A stretch of 64,000 nt of DNA from Shewanella donghaensis (GTDB lineage: Bacteria > Pseudomonadota > Gammaproteobacteria > Enterobacterales > Shewanellaceae): NCBI RefSeq assembly GCF_007567505.1, contig NZ_CP041783.1:2232001-2296000 (forward strand), in the 5' to 3' direction. Below, one piece after another: positions 21,970 through 31,269 of the stretch (positions are counted from its first letter, which is position 1; each line of letters begins with the position of its first letter). The notes below the pieces were generated by a model. That model had not been told where the DNA came from, made no database searches, and saw only the letters and a list, made by a program, of their open reading frames with translations. The translations under genes were made by a program, and so were the position numbers.

Positions 21970-22041
21970 AGCTGTTTTTGTGAATGATTTTTTGAATAGT
22001 TTCGTGAATAGTTTTGTGAGCACTTTTGAGAATTATTGTTT
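21970..22041. repeat. 12-bp degenerate tandem repeat
   Basis: Six units of about 12 bases that keep the pattern GAATAGTTTTGT (units start near 21970, 21982, 21994, 22006, 22018, 22030). It fills most of the space between tRNA-Phe and the recJ stop. On the minus strand it would read as Ser-(Gln/Lys)-Asn-Tyr repeats, but that frame runs into the tRNA and is not a gene. Confidence 0.5.
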
Positions 22042-22107
22042 AAGCGGCTCAACGAATAATGTCAAACATCTCGTTAAACCGCATACCGAAAAAATCAAAT
22101 TAATCCC

Positions 22108-23832
22108 TTAAGCGGGCTCAATATAATCAACCAACATCTGCACAGTTTGGTTGCCCCTAAACTCATTCACATCAAGCTTATAAGCGACTCGGGCATGTTT
22201 GATGGTCGCATCTGGCCAAATGGCTAAATCAACATTGAAGGCTATGGCATCCATCATCACTGACCCACACTCAGACTCTAACACCAGCTTTAAATGCTTC
22301 TCACCGACAATACGTTGCTGGATCACGCCAAAATGGCCATCAAATAATGGCTCTTCAAATGACTGGCCCCAAGGGCCTGCATCTCTTAGCAAATAAGCGG
22401 TTTCCAAGGTCATCAAATCAACAGGGAGCTCTCCATCAGATAATATTTCCCCCGTTAACTGTTCAGGCTTTAATATTTCACGTACCGCTTTATCATAAGC
22501 TTGTTCAAACTCCGCAAATGCATCAGCGCGTAATGAAAGACCTGCTGCCATGGCATGGCCACCAAACTTAATAATCATTCCAGGATGACGGCTATTAATC
22601 AGCTCTAACACATCTCGCATGTGTAAACCTTTAATAGAGCGTGCAGAGCCTTTGATTTCGCCTTCGCCGGCATCGGCAAATGCGATTACTGGTCGATGAT
22701 ATTTATCTTTAATCCGTGACGCTAAAATACCAATAACGCCCTGATGCCAATCCTGTTGAAAAATGGCTAAACCCCAAGGAAGTTTCGTTTCATCTAAACT
22801 GAGTTTTTGTAAGCTTTTTAGCGCTTCTTGTTGCATACCCGTTTCGAGTTCGCGGCGCTCTGCATTCAGTCCATCTAATTCGCCAGCCATTCTTCTGGCT
22901 AGCATCATGTCTTCACATAGCAGTGTTTCGACACCTAACGCCATTTCATCTAAGCGCCCAGCAGCATTTAGTCTTGGGCCTACGGCAAAACCGAAATCTG
23001 ATGCGACTATTCGTTGCGGATTGCGTTTAGCCACTTCCAGCAGCGCAGTAATACCCACTCTACAGCGACCACTTTTCACTCTTTGTAATCCAGCTTGAAC
23101 CAAAATACGGTTATTGTTATCCAGTGACACCACATCCGCGACAGTGCCCAATGCCACTATATCCAGCAAGCTGCCTAAATTTGGTTCAGGTAGCTGATTA
23201 AGCAGATACCAGTTTCGTTCTCGTAACTCACTGCGAAGTGCTGACATCAAATAAAACGCCACGCCCACACCTGCTATCGATTTGCTGGCAAACTCACAAC
23301 CTTCTTGATTGGGGTTCACAATAGCATCAGCAACCGGTAACGTTTTACCAGGAAGATGGTGGTCAGTAACAACCACTTGCATACCAAGCGCTTTTGCTGC
23401 AGCGACGCCTTCAATCGATGAAATGCCATTATCTACCGTAATTAATAGTTCAGCCCCTTTTGATTGCGCGACAGCAACAATCTCTGGGCTTAAGCCGTAG
23501 CCAAAGTCGAAACGATTAGGGATTAAATAATCTATTTTTTGTGCTCCCATCATTCTTAACGCCAGTAAACAAACACTGGTAGAGGTTGCACCGTCAGCAT
23601 CAAAATCACCCACGATCAATATCGACTTTTTCGCCATGATCCCATCGGCAATAATTTTGGCCGCATCAGTTAATCCCATCATGGCATCAGGGCGTAACAG
23701 TTTAGATAAACTCAGCTCACAACCTGAATGATCAGCGCCACGGCGGGCATACAACTGCTTTAAAATTGGAGGAATTGTTATCGGTAAATGACTATCGTCA
23801 ACATTAGTTCGGCGTAAAATTTTATGGGCCAC
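22108..23832 (-). CDS. recJ: Single-stranded-DNA-specific exonuclease RecJ
   Basis: 574 residues, close to the 577 of E. coli. A DHH phosphoesterase with DFDADG at 76-81, Asp134 in VDNG, DHH at 157-159 and the DHHA1 motif GGHAMAAGLSL near 425, followed by the RecJ OB domain. It degrades ssDNA 5'-3' in RecF-pathway recombination, mismatch repair and fork processing. It follows dsbC as in many Gammaproteobacteria, although a terminator-like hairpin lies between them. Confidence 0.97.
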   Translation of the reverse strand: MAHKILRRTNVDDSHLPITIPPILKQLYARRGADHSGCELSLSKLLRPDAMMGLTDAAKIIADGIMAKKSILIVGDFDADGATSTSVCLLALRMMGAQKIDYLIPNRFDFGYGLSPEIVAVAQSKGAELLITVDNGISSIEGVAAAKALGMQVVVTDHHLPGKTLPVADAIVNPNQEGCEFASKSIAGVGVAFYLMSALRSELRERNWYLLNQLPEPNLGSLLDIVALGTVADVVSLDNNNRILVQAGLQRVKSGRCRVGITALLEVAKRNPQRIVASDFGFAVGPRLNAAGRLDEMALGVETLLCEDMMLARRMAGELDGLNAERRELETGMQQEALKSLQKLSLDETKLPWGLAIFQQDWHQGVIGILASRIKDKYHRPVIAFADAGEGEIKGSARSIKGLHMRDVLELINSRHPGMIIKFGGHAMAAGLSLRADAFAEFEQAYDKAVREILKPEQLTGEILSDGELPVDLMTLETAYLLRDAGPWGQSFEEPLFDGHFGVIQQRIVGEKHLKLVLESECGSVMMDAIAFNVDLAIWPDATIKHARVAYKLDVNEFRGNQTVQMLVDYIEPA

Positions 23833-23910
23833 GAAAACACCTTTGGGGATATAAGCAATGAATAGGATAGGAGATAAAAATCATCTTGGTAGACGACAAC
23901 AAATTCGATT

Positions 23911-23943
23911 GTAAAAAAAAGGCGAGCACATTGCTCACCTTTC
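23911..23943 (-). terminator. Terminator-like hairpin between dsbC and recJ
   Basis: Stem AAGGCGAGCA/TGCTCACCTT with one G-T pair and eight T's on the minus strand. It should end most dsbC transcripts and reduce read-through into recJ. Confidence 0.75.
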
Positions 23944-24048
23944 TTGCAAATAATTGTATTTGAATATCACGATTAAGTCATAAACGACTCATTAAAACTC
24001 GTATTATCTAAGCTAAGTACAAAACTAAATACTGAACTGATATTTATA

Positions 24049-24777
24049 TTAAAGATTGGTTTTAATAGTATTCAGTAATGCTGCCGGTGGTTGGTAACCT
24101 GGCACTAATATGCCATTTTCAAGCACAATTGCTGGGGTACCATTAATTCCAAATGAGGCACCTAAACGATACTGCTCTTCAATGTTTGCATCACACTTAG
24201 CCGCTTTCACATTACCGCCAGTTTTTGCATCTGTCATTGCTTGTAATGGATCTTTAGCACACCAAACCGCTTCCATTTCATCAGCATTTGCAGATGGGAT
24301 GCCAGCACGCGGATAAGCTAAATATCTCACAGTGATACCTAAATCATTGTAGCCATCCATTTCCTTATGCAATTTACGACAATAGCCACAATCAACATCG
24401 GTAAAAATAGTCACCACGTGTTTTTCATTTTTCGCTTTGTAGACCAACATGTCTTTTTCAAATGGCTTCATCATCTCAATACGAGGTCCTGCCAATGCAG
24501 CTTCTGTTAAGTTTTGCATGCCTTTATTTAAATCATACATATTACCGTGAAGTAGTTTACTTCCATCAGGTGATACATAAAGAATGCCACGATCCGTTAA
24601 CGCCTGATAAAGACCATCAATAGGTGATGATTCAATACTCGATACATTGACGCCTAATGTGTCTGAAACTTGTTTGATAAGTTCTGCTTCATTAGGGATA
24701 TCAGAGGCCGAAGCGGCATGCAACAAAGGGGTAATTGCGAGCGTTACCGCGAAAGAGATTGCTTTGGTTAACTTCAT
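24049..24777 (-). CDS. dsbC: Thiol:disulfide interchange protein DsbC
   Basis: 242 residues. Signal peptide (about 1-22, ending LLHAAS), an N-terminal dimerisation domain (about 25-85) and a thioredoxin fold with the active site Cys130-Gly-Tyr-Cys133; a second cysteine pair near 177 and 195 corresponds to the structural disulfide. It isomerises wrong disulfides in the periplasm and is kept reduced by DsbD. It lies 140 bases behind xerD in the conserved xerD-dsbC-recJ order. Confidence 0.95.
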   Translation of the reverse strand: MKLTKAISFAVTLAITPLLHAASASDIPNEAELIKQVSDTLGVNVSSIESSPIDGLYQALTDRGILYVSPDGSKLLHGNMYDLNKGMQNLTEAALAGPRIEMMKPFEKDMLVYKAKNEKHVVTIFTDVDCGYCRKLHKEMDGYNDLGITVRYLAYPRAGIPSANADEMEAVWCAKDPLQAMTDAKTGGNVKAAKCDANIEEQYRLGASFGINGTPAIVLENGILVPGYQPPAALLNTIKTNL

Positions 24778-24919
24778 TTAAAATCCTATTTAGTCAATCT
24801 GTATTAGCCTATTGATATGTATAGACCCGATCATGGGAGCAAAAGTTACAGACAATATTTTGTTAAAGCAACTGATCTGCACTCAAATTGTGTAAGCAAT
24901 GATAAACATTTAGCTGACT

Positions 24920-25822
24920 TTAGCCTCTTGGATGATGCTCACTATGTAACTGCTGTAGCCTCGCTTTGGCTACATGGGTATAAATTTGGGTGGTTGATAA
25001 ATCACTGTGACCCAATAACAACTGTACGACACGCAAGTCGGCTCCATGGTTCAATAAATGAGTCGCAAATGCATGCCGCAAGGTATGTGGAGATAAATGG
25101 CTATTAATCCCAGCACGCAGAGCATATAACTTGATACGATGCCAAAAAGTCTGGCGCGTCATCATTTGTCCACGTTTTGAGGGAAATAACACATCACTTT
25201 GCTTATTGCCCAATAGCTCAGCTCTTGCCGCCATTAAATATTGTTCAACTTCGGTAACAGCAAGCTCTCCTAGTGGCACTAAACGCTCTTTACCACCTTT
25301 ACCCACAATGCGTACTAAACCTTGACGTAAGCTTATTTGCTCAAGAGTTAAGCTCACCAGTTCCGTAACACGAAGTCCTGTGGCATAGAGTAATTCCAGC
25401 ATTGCTTTATCACGGCATTCAATAGCATCTTCCACATTAGGCTCATCAAGCAAACTGTCTATCTGTGCTTCACTCAAGGCGTCGGGTAACTGTCTGACTA
25501 ATTTAGGTGATTCAATTAACGCTGTTGGGTCAACTTCAATGGTTTGTTTTACCAATAAATAACCATAAAAGCGTCGCAAACTACTCAATAACCTCGCAGT
25601 GCTGGTCTTCGCAAATTCTTTTTCAACTCTAAAAGCCAAATAATCTCGAATGATGAGTTGGTCGACATCGATAAGTTGGCGTTTTTTAGCGAGCACAAAG
25701 CAATCAAAGTGACGTAGGTCAGTTCGATAGGAGCTAAGCGTGTTATCACTCAAGCCTTTCGTAGACCAAAGGTCATCTAAAAATATATCGATGATGGGAT
25801 CGGCTTGATACTTATCTGTCAC
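24920..25822 (-). CDS. xerD: Tyrosine recombinase XerD
   Basis: 300 residues (E. coli 298). An N-terminal core-binding domain (about 5-90) precedes the catalytic domain with all six residues: Arg151, Lys175, His246, Arg249, His272 and the nucleophile Tyr281. With XerC it resolves chromosome dimers at dif under FtsK control. The context with dsbC and recJ and the close match in length and spacing identify it as the housekeeping enzyme rather than a mobile-element integrase. Confidence 0.97.
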   Translation of the reverse strand: MTDKYQADPIIDIFLDDLWSTKGLSDNTLSSYRTDLRHFDCFVLAKKRQLIDVDQLIIRDYLAFRVEKEFAKTSTARLLSSLRRFYGYLLVKQTIEVDPTALIESPKLVRQLPDALSEAQIDSLLDEPNVEDAIECRDKAMLELLYATGLRVTELVSLTLEQISLRQGLVRIVGKGGKERLVPLGELAVTEVEQYLMAARAELLGNKQSDVLFPSKRGQMMTRQTFWHRIKLYALRAGINSHLSPHTLRHAFATHLLNHGADLRVVQLLLGHSDLSTTQIYTHVAKARLQQLHSEHHPRG

Positions 25823-25832
25823 ATTGATTCCT

Positions 25833-25872
25833 AAAAAAACGGCGTTATTTCAATATGAAATAACGCCGTTAG
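25833..25872 (-). terminator. Terminator of brnQ
   Basis: Perfect 15-bp stem AACGGCGTTATTTCA/TGAAATAACGCCGTT with a minus-strand run of T's, between brnQ and xerD. Confidence 0.85.
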
Positions 25873-25907
25873 TGTAACTAAACTTAGTTTACTTTGACAA
25901 AGTAAAC

Positions 25908-27251
25908 CTAGCTAGCAGCAACTGATTGATTCTTTGCTGGTACAAATAGACATACAGCTATGGCAATACCTACTGGTAATAACCATGCCATACCTTCAGC
26001 ATGAAGCGGCATAAAGTTTAAGAAGCTCGTATCGACACCCGCAACCTGAAGACCATCAAAAATACCGAAGAACAAGGCAATCGATAATACTAAACGATGT
26101 GAAAACTCTGGGCGTGGGAAGCGTTCAGTTAAGAAAGTAATCGCAACCAAAGAAATAGCCACAGGATAAATCGTCATTAATACCGGAATACTAATATTGA
26201 TTAATTGCGTCAGGCCCACATTAGCTACTGTGGCACAAACAATACTGAAGAAAACAACAAAGGCTTTATAAGAGATCTTAGGCAGCAATTCATTGAAGAA
26301 TTCAGAACACGCTGTAATCAAGCCAACCGCAGTTGTTAAACAAGCAATACTGACCACTGCAGCCAACAAAATCGTACCCAGAGTACCAAACTCATGAGTT
26401 ACATAATTTGTCAGGATTTGCCCACCATTCTCAGCACCTAAAGCAATATCACCCGCTGTAGCACCTAAGTAAAATAGTGAGATATAAACAAACGCTAAAC
26501 CAGACGCTGCAATGATTGCGGCGCGAACTAAGTAACGAGTTTGCGCTTTAGAATCTGTAATACCTTTCTTGCGTAAAATATCGATAATGAGCATACCAAA
26601 GATAACTGATGCCAGTGTATCCATGGTGTTATAGCCTTCCAATATACCTTTAGAAAGTGGGCTGGTGATGTAATCACCACTTGCAGCACCAATAGCTGCA
26701 CTTGGCGTAAACACAACGGATGCCGCTAAACCAACTAATAAGAAAATAAGAATAGGCGTTAACACTTTACCGACACTATCAAGTAACTTCCCAGGGAATA
26801 GCGACAACAACATCGCCAAAGAAAAGAAACCAATAGTATAAAAGAGCTGCGCCTTATTAAGCGATAATGCACCGAATTGGATAAGTGCTTCGGTGTTTTC
26901 AATAAATGGTCGAGCACCTATTTCAAAGGCGACTAGCCCTGTACGAGGAGCGGCGAATGCTGGGCCAATGATAATATAAATTGAGACAGCTAAAGCCGTT
27001 GCGGCAAAAGCTGGCAACATCGCCATGACCTTACCATTCGCTTTCGCAACAGCAATCAGTCCTGCAAGGGGTAAACCTACAGCTGTTATAAGGAAGCCTA
27101 ACATTGCAAGAGTGATGTTCTCACCAGCTAACATACCTGCAAATGGTGGAAAAATTAGGTTACCGGCACCCAAGAAAAATGCGAATGTCATAAAGCCTAA
27201 GCCTACTGTATCGCCAATACTCATATTGCTGTTTTGCACAAATTGCCCCAT
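25908..27251 (-). CDS. brnQ: Branched-chain amino acid:cation symporter BrnQ
   Basis: 447 residues, 12 predicted TM helices, the full length of the LIVCS family that imports leucine, isoleucine and valine with Na+ or H+. The opening GLGFMTFAFFLGAGNLIFPP (around 14-33) is the family signature. The gene is monocistronic, with a strong terminator 36 bases downstream. Confidence 0.93.
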   Translation of the reverse strand: MGQFVQNSNMSIGDTVGLGFMTFAFFLGAGNLIFPPFAGMLAGENITLAMLGFLITAVGLPLAGLIAVAKANGKVMAMLPAFAATALAVSIYIIIGPAFAAPRTGLVAFEIGARPFIENTEALIQFGALSLNKAQLFYTIGFFSLAMLLSLFPGKLLDSVGKVLTPILIFLLVGLAASVVFTPSAAIGAASGDYITSPLSKGILEGYNTMDTLASVIFGMLIIDILRKKGITDSKAQTRYLVRAAIIAASGLAFVYISLFYLGATAGDIALGAENGGQILTNYVTHEFGTLGTILLAAVVSIACLTTAVGLITACSEFFNELLPKISYKAFVVFFSIVCATVANVGLTQLINISIPVLMTIYPVAISLVAITFLTERFPRPEFSHRLVLSIALFFGIFDGLQVAGVDTSFLNFMPLHAEGMAWLLPVGIAIAVCLFVPAKNQSVAAS

Positions 27252-27699
27252 CTTGTTGTTATGTTTTTTAACAAACTTAAGGGATTACCACCTAATTAGC
27301 CATAGCTAATCAAATCACCCTATAAATCTGTAAATTAAAAATTACACTTAAGTTTATTAAAAACCACTCACAAATGGTTATAAAAAGTACTATTTTACTA
27401 TTTGATATTTTTATTTGTGAGCATAAATTCATTTCTTACCCATTTCACAGTTTAAATGTGAATAAAGGAGTGAGAACTAATACCAAATAGCTCCAAGATA
27501 AACAAGCGCAGAACCAGCATAAAGTAAAAATGACCTTTATCTGAAAACAAGCTTAAAACCAGTTAAACAACTTGACTACAGTAGCAACACAAACCCCGAC
27601 ACAGGAGAAAAAAAACAACAATTACCCAACATGTATTTCATCTTGGGCAAAACACCAAAAACAGTTACTCTAATGGGCCATTTATCCGATTGCTATTTT
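27252..27699. other. Divergent intergenic region brnQ / trmN6
   Basis: About 450 AT-rich bases. Half of a CRP-like site (TGTGAGCATAAATTCA near 27416) is visible but its second half is poor. No gene, repeat or RNA structure could be supported. Confidence 0.4.
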
Positions 27700-28479
27700 A
27701 TGTCATTTACCTTTAAACAATTTCATATCGATGATAGTCACTGCGGCATGCCAGTAAGTACTGACGGTGTCATTTTGGGCGCATGGGCAAAGATCGAACA
27801 TGGCCATCGAGTATTGGATATCGGTTCTGGCAGTGGATTATTAAGCTTAATGGTTGCACAAAGACAGGCTCAAATCGGGGCCGATTTATCAGAAACTAAC
27901 CCGTCATCAAAAAGTACAGTGGCTGACAATACTGTTATTGTTGCAGTAGAACTTGATGACTCAGCAGCGCAAGATTGTCAGTTGAATATCCTCAATAGTC
28001 CTTGGGCATCTTGCATTGAGTTTCATCATTCATCGATTCAAAACTATGCTGCGCAGCACCTAGAGCAAGCATTACCACTCTTTAATAGCATTATTTGTAA
28101 TCCGCCTTTTTTTGACAATGGCCCACAATCTGAAAATAAAGAACGCGCTTCAGCTAGACATACCGATAGCTTAAGCTATAGCGAGTTGCTAAACCAAATC
28201 GTAAACTTACTCAGTGAAGATGGCTACGCCAGTTTAATATTACCAACAGAAAGTGAGGCTCGTTTTACCACTGCATTAGCCGACACAAGTTTAGGGATGT
28301 CAAAACGAGTAGCGGTATCGACAGTCATCAATAAACCCGCTCGACGCTTACTGATTGAATTAAAACACCAGTCTCAAATCAGCACTATAGAGCAGAGTAA
28401 CTTTGTCATTTCTAATCAAGATGGCCAATACTCAGCTCAAATGGCAAACCTTTGCAAAGCATTCTATTTAAAACTTTAA
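27700..28479 (+). CDS. trmN6: tRNA1(Val) (adenine37-N6)-methyltransferase TrmN6
   Basis: 259 residues from the ATG at 27700. In-frame ATGs at 27631 and 27673 would lengthen the N-terminus, but the family begins with FTFKQF, which follows this ATG directly; none has a strong ribosome-binding site. SAM motif I DIGSGSGLLSL is at about 44-54 and the catalytic NPPF in CNPPFFDNG at about 136-139. It makes m6A37 in tRNA1(Val). The neighbour srmB is also close to this gene in E. coli. Confidence 0.9.
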   Translation: MSFTFKQFHIDDSHCGMPVSTDGVILGAWAKIEHGHRVLDIGSGSGLLSLMVAQRQAQIGADLSETNPSSKSTVADNTVIVAVELDDSAAQDCQLNILNSPWASCIEFHHSSIQNYAAQHLEQALPLFNSIICNPPFFDNGPQSENKERASARHTDSLSYSELLNQIVNLLSEDGYASLILPTESEARFTTALADTSLGMSKRVAVSTVINKPARRLLIELKHQSQISTIEQSNFVISNQDGQYSAQMANLCKAFYLKL

Positions 28480-28533
28480 GCTTTATCGTCTGTTTGTACA
28501 CATATCACTCTCGCTGAGTTGGGCTTCTTAGGT

Positions 28534-28539
28534 TATAAT
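28534..28539 (+). promoter_or_regulatory. -10 element ahead of srmB
   Basis: A consensus TATAAT preceded by GGT lies 33 bases before the srmB ATG. A convincing -35 at 17 bases is not seen, so it may be a weakly activated or extended -10 promoter. Confidence 0.4.
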
Positions 28540-28571
28540 GTTCGGCTATCAATCAGTGAGACCTACAGCGC

Positions 28572-29798
28572 ATGCTATTTGAAGATTTTGACTTAGATCC
28601 AATGCTTTTAGATTCATTAAAAGCGATGGGGCATTTAACCCCGACTACCGTTCAACAACAAACATTGCCAATGGCAATGGAACAACGGGACATTTTAGCT
28701 AAAGCGCCTACAGGTACAGGTAAGACTGCCAGCTTTTTACTGCCAGCACTGCAACACTTGATTGATTTCCCAAGACGATTCAATGGCCAAGCGCGTGTAT
28801 TAATTCTTACACCAACACGGGAACTTGCCAGTCAAATTCATCGTTATGCTTGTCATCTTGCTACCGGTTTAGAGTTGGATGTTGCCATTATTACTGGTGG
28901 TGTCCCTTACGGTCCTCAAGAAGAGCAGCTTGCTGAAAACGTCGACTTATTAATTGCTACCCCTGGTCGATTGATTGAATACTTAGATAAAGGTCAATTT
29001 GAAGCGACTGAAGTTGAAATACTGATCATTGATGAAGCTGATCGCATGTTAGATATGGGTTTCTCGTCAGTAGTAGAAACTATAGCTATTGAAGCTCAAG
29101 GTCGCAAACAGAACATGTTATTTTCTGCGACACTTGAAGGCAGCGGTGTTGCACGTTTTGCTCAAGTATTACTGGATGATCCTGCAACAATTGATGTTGA
29201 TTCACCTCGCAGTGAAAAAGCCAAGGTACATCAATGGGCGCATTTAGCTGATGACCAAGCTCATAAATTTGCTTTGCTATGTAACATACTCCAACAAGAG
29301 TCAGTTAAGCGTACTATCGTATTCGTTAAAACCCGCGAAATAGTGGCAAGTCTTGAAGGCTTATTACTGAAAGCGGGTATTCCTTGTGCTTTCTTACGCG
29401 GCGACATGGAACAGAAAAAACGTTTCCAAGCCCTTAGCAAGTTTAGTAAAGGCGAAGTCAACATTTTGCTCGCTACTGACGTTGCTGGTCGTGGTATTGA
29501 TATCGAAGGCATTACTCATGTCATTAACTTTGATATGCCTCGTTCTGCAGATGCTTATGTTCACCGAATTGGACGTACTGCTCGCGCAGGCGCAAAAGGC
29601 ACTGCAATTTCATTAATTGAAGCGCATGATATGCGTATCGTTAATAAAATTGAACGTTACATTGAACAACCATTAAAACGTCGCTACATCGATGGATTAA
29701 GACCTAAGCACAAAGAAGCTAAAGTGCCAGGTAAGAAAAAAGACAAGGTCAAAATTGCCGCGAAGAAAAAGTCTAAAAAAGCGAAAAAGAAAAAGTAA
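28572..29798 (+). CDS. srmB: DEAD-box ATP-dependent RNA helicase SrmB
   Basis: 408 residues. Helicase motifs in order: Q motif (TPTTVQQQ), I APTGTGKT near 45, Ia PTRELA, II DEAD near 155, III SAT near 183, and motifs V-VI RGIDIEG and HRIGRTARAG near 300-335. The C-terminal tail after 375 is strongly lysine-rich, suited to RNA binding. SrmB helps early 50S ribosome assembly. The tail and the position next to trmN6 support SrmB over RhlE. Confidence 0.93.
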   Translation: MLFEDFDLDPMLLDSLKAMGHLTPTTVQQQTLPMAMEQRDILAKAPTGTGKTASFLLPALQHLIDFPRRFNGQARVLILTPTRELASQIHRYACHLATGLELDVAIITGGVPYGPQEEQLAENVDLLIATPGRLIEYLDKGQFEATEVEILIIDEADRMLDMGFSSVVETIAIEAQGRKQNMLFSATLEGSGVARFAQVLLDDPATIDVDSPRSEKAKVHQWAHLADDQAHKFALLCNILQQESVKRTIVFVKTREIVASLEGLLLKAGIPCAFLRGDMEQKKRFQALSKFSKGEVNILLATDVAGRGIDIEGITHVINFDMPRSADAYVHRIGRTARAGAKGTAISLIEAHDMRIVNKIERYIEQPLKRRYIDGLRPKHKEAKVPGKKKDKVKIAAKKKSKKAKKKK

Positions 29799-29829
29799 CG
29801 CCTTAACATACTGACTTAATTGTTTGTTT

Positions 29830-29866
29830 GAGCCCTGAATCAATTTATTGAGACAGGGCTTTTTTG
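29830..29866 (+). terminator. Terminator of srmB
   Basis: AGCCCTG/CAGGGCT stem with an inner TCAAT/ATTGA stem and a run of T's. Confidence 0.8.
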
Positions 29867-30054
29867 TGGTCTAAAATCAGTTTCATAGCGTAAAACACTG
29901 CCAAATAGATATAAAAACCTCATGAAACATTTAATTTACATCTATTACTTTAGCTCGCTAACGAACTCTGATAATTTAGGCTTATAAAACTCTAGTACCC
30001 ATAAATAACTAGAGCCCCCTATTGTCATCATTTTAAGTATGGATACACATATAA

Positions 30055-31269
30055 ATGAAAAGATTTTTAAGAATCCTGTCACCGTTTTTTATCCTGATTA
30101 TCTTCGCAGGTTTAGCATTCATTTTACTAAGTACTCAAGAAGCACCTGAACAGAAAGAACAACAAGAGAAAATACCGATTGTTGATGTTATTAATATTGA
30201 ACAACAAACCGTGTCTTTGAACTTGCCTTCTTACGGTGTAGTCAGTCCGAAATATAAAACTCAGCTAGTCACAGAAGTACAAGGGAGACTTATCAGCCTA
30301 GACCCTAGTTTTGTTGCAGGCGGAATAGTGAAACAAGGGCAAGCACTCGCACAAATAGAACCTTCTGATTATGAAGCTGATTTTATTCAAGCTGAAGCAA
30401 GCCTTGCCCAAGCAACCGCAGCACTAAATGAAGAAGTGGCCCGCGGTGAAGTGGCTAAAATTGAATTTAAAGATTTTGATAACGGCTTACCGCCAGAACT
30501 GGGACTGCGGATCCCACAATTGAAGAAAGAACAAGCCAACGTAAAATATGCTCAAGCTGCGCTTGCTAGAGCTCAACGTAATCTAGAGCGTACCGTCATC
30601 AGAGCCCCTTTTGATGGCATCATTAAAGCCAGAATTGTCGATTTAGGCCAATATGTTTCTTTAGGTACCAACTTAGGTGAATTGTACGATATCAGTTTTG
30701 CTGAAATTCGCTTACCACTATCAAACAACGACCTCGCCTATTTAGAATCGGTAGATAACCCAGATACTTCAGTGACATTAAGTGCATCTCTGGCTGGTAA
30801 GTCATTCACTTGGCACGGCAATATTGTCCGCAGTGAAAACGTCATTGATGAACAAAACCGCATGGTTTATCTGGTTGCTGAAGTCAAAGACCCCTACCTT
30901 AGACAGCAACGAGGCGAAAATGAATTACCGCTTAAATACGGCAGCTTTGTTACCGCAGTTATCAAAGGTCGCACCGTAGAAGGCATTGTAAAATTACCCC
31001 GTTACGTTGTAAGACAAGACCAAGTTGCTATCGTTAAAGATGACAACACCATCGAAATTAGAAGCGTCAACATTGTCCGCACTGATGTAGATAGCGTTTA
31101 TATCAAAGACAGTTTGAAAGATGGTGAACGTGTTTCGATTACTGATATGAACAACATGGTAGCAGGTCAAAAAGTTAAGTTATTAGGCGAAGAGTCTGAA
31201 GAACCAGAGCAGGAATTAGAATCAGCACCGGAAAATAAAGATGAAATCACCGTAGCAGGTGATCAGTAA
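30055..31269 (+). CDS. RND efflux periplasmic adaptor (membrane fusion protein)
   Basis: 404 residues. Anchored by one N-terminal TM helix (about 8-26) rather than a lipobox. Biotinyl-lipoyl halves at about 75-105 and 185-215 flank an alpha-hairpin (about 110-175), then beta-barrel and membrane-proximal domains, the layout of AcrA-type adaptors. The acidic tail after 375 (EESEEPEQELESAPENK) is unusual for the family. It overlaps the downstream pump by one base (TAATG), so the pair is translationally coupled. No outer-membrane channel gene is adjacent, so a TolC supplied elsewhere is expected. Confidence 0.9.
   Translation: MKRFLRILSPFFILIIFAGLAFILLSTQEAPEQKEQQEKIPIVDVINIEQQTVSLNLPSYGVVSPKYKTQLVTEVQGRLISLDPSFVAGGIVKQGQALAQIEPSDYEADFIQAEASLAQATAALNEEVARGEVAKIEFKDFDNGLPPELGLRIPQLKKEQANVKYAQAALARAQRNLERTVIRAPFDGIIKARIVDLGQYVSLGTNLGELYDISFAEIRLPLSNNDLAYLESVDNPDTSVTLSASLAGKSFTWHGNIVRSENVIDEQNRMVYLVAEVKDPYLRQQRGENELPLKYGSFVTAVIKGRTVEGIVKLPRYVVRQDQVAIVKDDNTIEIRSVNIVRTDVDSVYIKDSLKDGERVSITDMNNMVAGQKVKLLGEESEEPEQELESAPENKDEITVAGDQ

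Noticed and set aside
21801..22052. Minus-strand frame with repeated Ser-Gln-Asn-Tyr residues
   Set aside because: It crosses the tRNA-Phe gene and its terminator; the amino acid repeat only mirrors the 12-bp DNA repeat.
24920..25822. Tyrosine recombinase as a mobile-element integrase
   Set aside because: Length, the six catalytic positions and the xerD-dsbC-recJ context identify housekeeping XerD; no att sites or cargo are next to it.
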